NCBI GenBank assembly: GCA_013214715.1
Contig: JABSSB010000196.1
Location: 1 to 6,925 of the forward strand
DNA: 6,925 nucleotides
Source of the DNA: Paracoccaceae bacterium
GTDB taxonomy: Bacteria; Pseudomonadota; Alphaproteobacteria; Rhodobacterales; Rhodobacteraceae
Direction: 5' to 3'
Shown here: positions 5,495 through 6,925 of the stretch, piece by piece
How positions within the stretch are numbered: the stretch's first letter is position 1
Layout: the number at the start of each line of letters is the position of its first letter
Notes under the pieces: generated by a model
Told to the model about the DNA's origin: nothing
Database searches by the model: none
The model's input: the letters and a program-made list of their open reading frames with translations, nothing else
Position numbers and translations under genes: made by a program

Positions 5495-6826
5495 ATGCGC
5501 CTGAGCCGCTATTTCCTGCCCGTCCTGAAGGAAACCCCATCCGAGGCGCAGATTGTCAGCCACCGCCTGATGCTGCGCGCGGGCATGATCAAGCAATCGG
5601 CGGCAGGCATCTATTCGTGGCTGCCGATGGGCTTTAAAGTGCTGCGCAAGCTGGAAGACATCATTCACGAAGAACAGATCCGCGCCGGGCACATCCCGAT
5701 GCTGATGCCGACGTTGCAATCGGCTGATCTGTGGCGGGAAAGCGGGCGCTATGACGCCTATGGCGAAGAGATGCTGCGGATCAAGGACCGCCATGGCCGC
5801 GACATGCTGTATACGCCCACGGCCGAAGAGTTGATTACCGACATCTTCCGGTCGAATGTCAGCAGCTACAAGGACCTGCCGCTGACCATGTACCAGATCC
5901 AGTGGAAATTTCGCGACGAGATCCGCCCGCGCTTTGGTGTGATGCGCGGACGCGAATTCTACATGAAGGATGGTTATAATTTTGACCTGACCAAGGACGA
6001 CGCGCTGCACGCCTATAACCGCCACCTTGTCAGTTATCTGCGGACCTATGAACGTATGGGTTTGCAGGCGATCCCGATGCGGGCCGATGGCGGGCCGATT
6101 GGCGGCGATTACACGCATGAGTTCCTTGTGCTGGCCGAAACCGGCGAGTCCGAAGTGTTCTATGACAGTGAAGTCACCGATCTGACCTTTGGTGACCGCG
6201 AGATCGATTACGACAGCGTCGAACAATGCCAGGGCGTGCTGGAAGAATTCACGTCACGCTATGCCCGAACCGATGAAACCCATGACGAAGCTTTGTTCAA
6301 CGCCATCCCCGAAGAGCGGCGCCGCGTCGCGCGCGGAATCGAGGTGGGGCAGATCTTCTATTTCGGCACCAAATATTCCGACGCGCTGGGCGCGACGGTT
6401 CAGGACGCCGATGGCAACAGCGTTGCGGTCCATATGGGCAGCCATGGCATCGGTGTCAGCCGCCTGATCGGCGCGATCATCGAAGCCAGCCATGATGACA
6501 AAGGCATTATCTGGCCCGAAGGGGTGACGCCCTTCCATTGCGGGATCGTGAACCTCAAACAAGGCGACAGCGAAGCGGATGCGGCCTGTGAGAACCTTTA
6601 TAAAGCGCTAATAAAACATGGTCTTGAGCCGCTTTATGACGATCGCAATGAGCGCGCAGGCGGCAAGTTTGCCACGATGGACCTGATCGGATTGCCGTGG
6701 CGGATCACCGTCGGGCCGCGCGGATTGAAAAACGGCGTTGTCGAGCTGACCTGCCGCCGCACCGGCGAGAGCGAGGAATTGACGCCTGAGGCGTGCATCG
6801 AGAAAATCCATAGGATTTACAGCTAG
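5495..6826 (+). CDS. proS: Prolyl-tRNA synthetase, short type without the editing insertion
   Basis: A class II aminoacyl-tRNA synthetase that charges tRNA-Pro with proline in the cytosol. The N-terminus MRLSRYFLPVLKETP is typical. LYTPTAEE (105-112) forms part of the proline/ATP site. FRDEIRPRFGVMRGREFYMKD (139-159) is motif 2, and MGSHGIGVSRLIGAIIE (314-330) is motif 3 with R323. The anticodon-binding domain spans about 345-443 (GIVNLKQGD, YDDRNERAGGKFATMDLIGLPWRITVG). At 443 residues it is far shorter than the roughly 570-residue E. coli enzyme: the stretch between motifs 2 and 3 lacks the insertion domain that clears Ala-tRNA-Pro, as is usual in alphaproteobacteria. The frame extends upstream to 5402, but AAGGAG before 5495 and family alignment give this start. 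Two consecutive codons unusual for this GC-rich gene, CTA ATA, occur at residues 372-373 near the start of the anticodon domain. It is transcribed away from the minus-strand genes. Confidence 0.97.
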   Translation: MRLSRYFLPVLKETPSEAQIVSHRLMLRAGMIKQSAAGIYSWLPMGFKVLRKLEDIIHEEQIRAGHIPMLMPTLQSADLWRESGRYDAYGEEMLRIKDRHGRDMLYTPTAEELITDIFRSNVSSYKDLPLTMYQIQWKFRDEIRPRFGVMRGREFYMKDGYNFDLTKDDALHAYNRHLVSYLRTYERMGLQAIPMRADGGPIGGDYTHEFLVLAETGESEVFYDSEVTDLTFGDREIDYDSVEQCQGVLEEFTSRYARTDETHDEALFNAIPEERRRVARGIEVGQIFYFGTKYSDALGATVQDADGNSVAVHMGSHGIGVSRLIGAIIEASHDDKGIIWPEGVTPFHCGIVNLKQGDSEADAACENLYKALIKHGLEPLYDDRNERAGGKFATMDLIGLPWRITVGPRGLKNGVVELTCRRTGESEELTPEACIEKIHRIYS

Positions 6827-6909
6827 GTTTGAAGCGCGCTTTAAAGCACCAACTGATGCTTAACACTTAATCAAGCGAGCGCAACAGATAGAGAATATGA
6901 GAGGCCAAA
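6827..6909. other. Gap downstream of proS
   Basis: These 83 bases are AT-richer than the genes. GCTTTAAAGC (6838-6847) is a perfect palindrome without a loop and is not followed by a T run, so no intrinsic terminator for proS is evident. The right end has GAGAGG (6899-6904), a possible ribosome binding site for the next reading frame. No convincing promoter boxes were seen. Confidence 0.4.
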
Positions 6910-6925
6910 ATGCGTAAAGGATTGA
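6910..6925 (+). CDS. Possible start of the next gene (five codons, cut by the right edge)
   Basis: ATG at 6910 begins MRKGL and runs off the window. GAGAGG ends five bases upstream, a reasonable ribosome binding site, and the spacing from proS (83 bases, same strand) suits a following gene. Five residues cannot identify a product. A basic residue pair followed by a hydrophobic residue would fit a signal or lipoprotein leader, but that is a guess. Confidence 0.35.

Noticed and set aside
5375..6226. 283-codon open frame on the minus strand opposite proS
   Set aside because: Antisense to motif-rich proS, with a composition typical of shadows (many His, Gln, Arg) and no recognisable motif.
6838..6847. 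GCTTTAAAGC palindrome after proS as a terminator
   Set aside because: It has no loop bases, a short AT-centred stem and no following T run.
1..6925. Mobile element, CRISPR, phage or defence system
   Set aside because: No terminal inverted repeats, transposase or integrase motifs, regularly spaced repeats, or toxin-antitoxin-like small gene pairs were found by eye on either strand.

Overview
The window looks like a stretch of alphaproteobacterial chromosome, most likely from a Rhodobacteraceae (Roseobacter-type) species. The support is a GC-rich codon choice with strong third-position G/C, a short (443-residue) prolyl-tRNA synthetase without the large editing insertion, an HdaA-type DnaA regulator, and the gene order AI-2E-family transporter - hdaA - ppk, which I recall from that group. 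The taxonomic placement is inference; no rRNA or other marker is present.

Layout, left to right. Five genes on the minus strand are read from about 5327 down to position 1. The first is an FAD-dependent oxidoreductase (3963-5327). It overlaps by 4 bases a 2-oxoglutarate/Fe(II) oxygenase of the isopenicillin-N-synthase-like family (3004-3966). After 63 bases comes an eight-helix-type AI-2E/PerM-family membrane protein (1858-2940, start re-assigned). Its stop codon directly abuts the start of hdaA (1168-1857). After a 68-base gap with a hairpin comes ppk, polyphosphate kinase 1, whose C-terminal half lies beyond the left edge (1-1099). On the plus strand, diverging from the FAD gene across 167 bases, is proS (5495-6826). 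After an 83-base gap the first five codons of a possible further gene reach the right edge (6910-6925).

Two functional units share the minus-strand run. The downstream three genes are core functions: membrane transport, inactivation of the replication initiator DnaA at the sliding clamp, and polyphosphate synthesis. The upstream two form a tightly coupled pair of redox enzymes of unknown substrate and look like an accessory catabolic or modification module placed between proS and the housekeeping cluster. No terminator is visible between the units, so read-through is possible.

The most informative non-coding feature is a perfect 18-bp inverted repeat (8-bp arms, 2-bp spacer, 5366-5383) in the divergent proS/FAD intergenic region. 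It has the form of a TetR-family operator and sits between a candidate -35 and -10 for the FAD/oxygenase pair. No regulator gene is in the window. I see no tRNA, rRNA, CRISPR array, insertion sequence, integrase or prophage gene.
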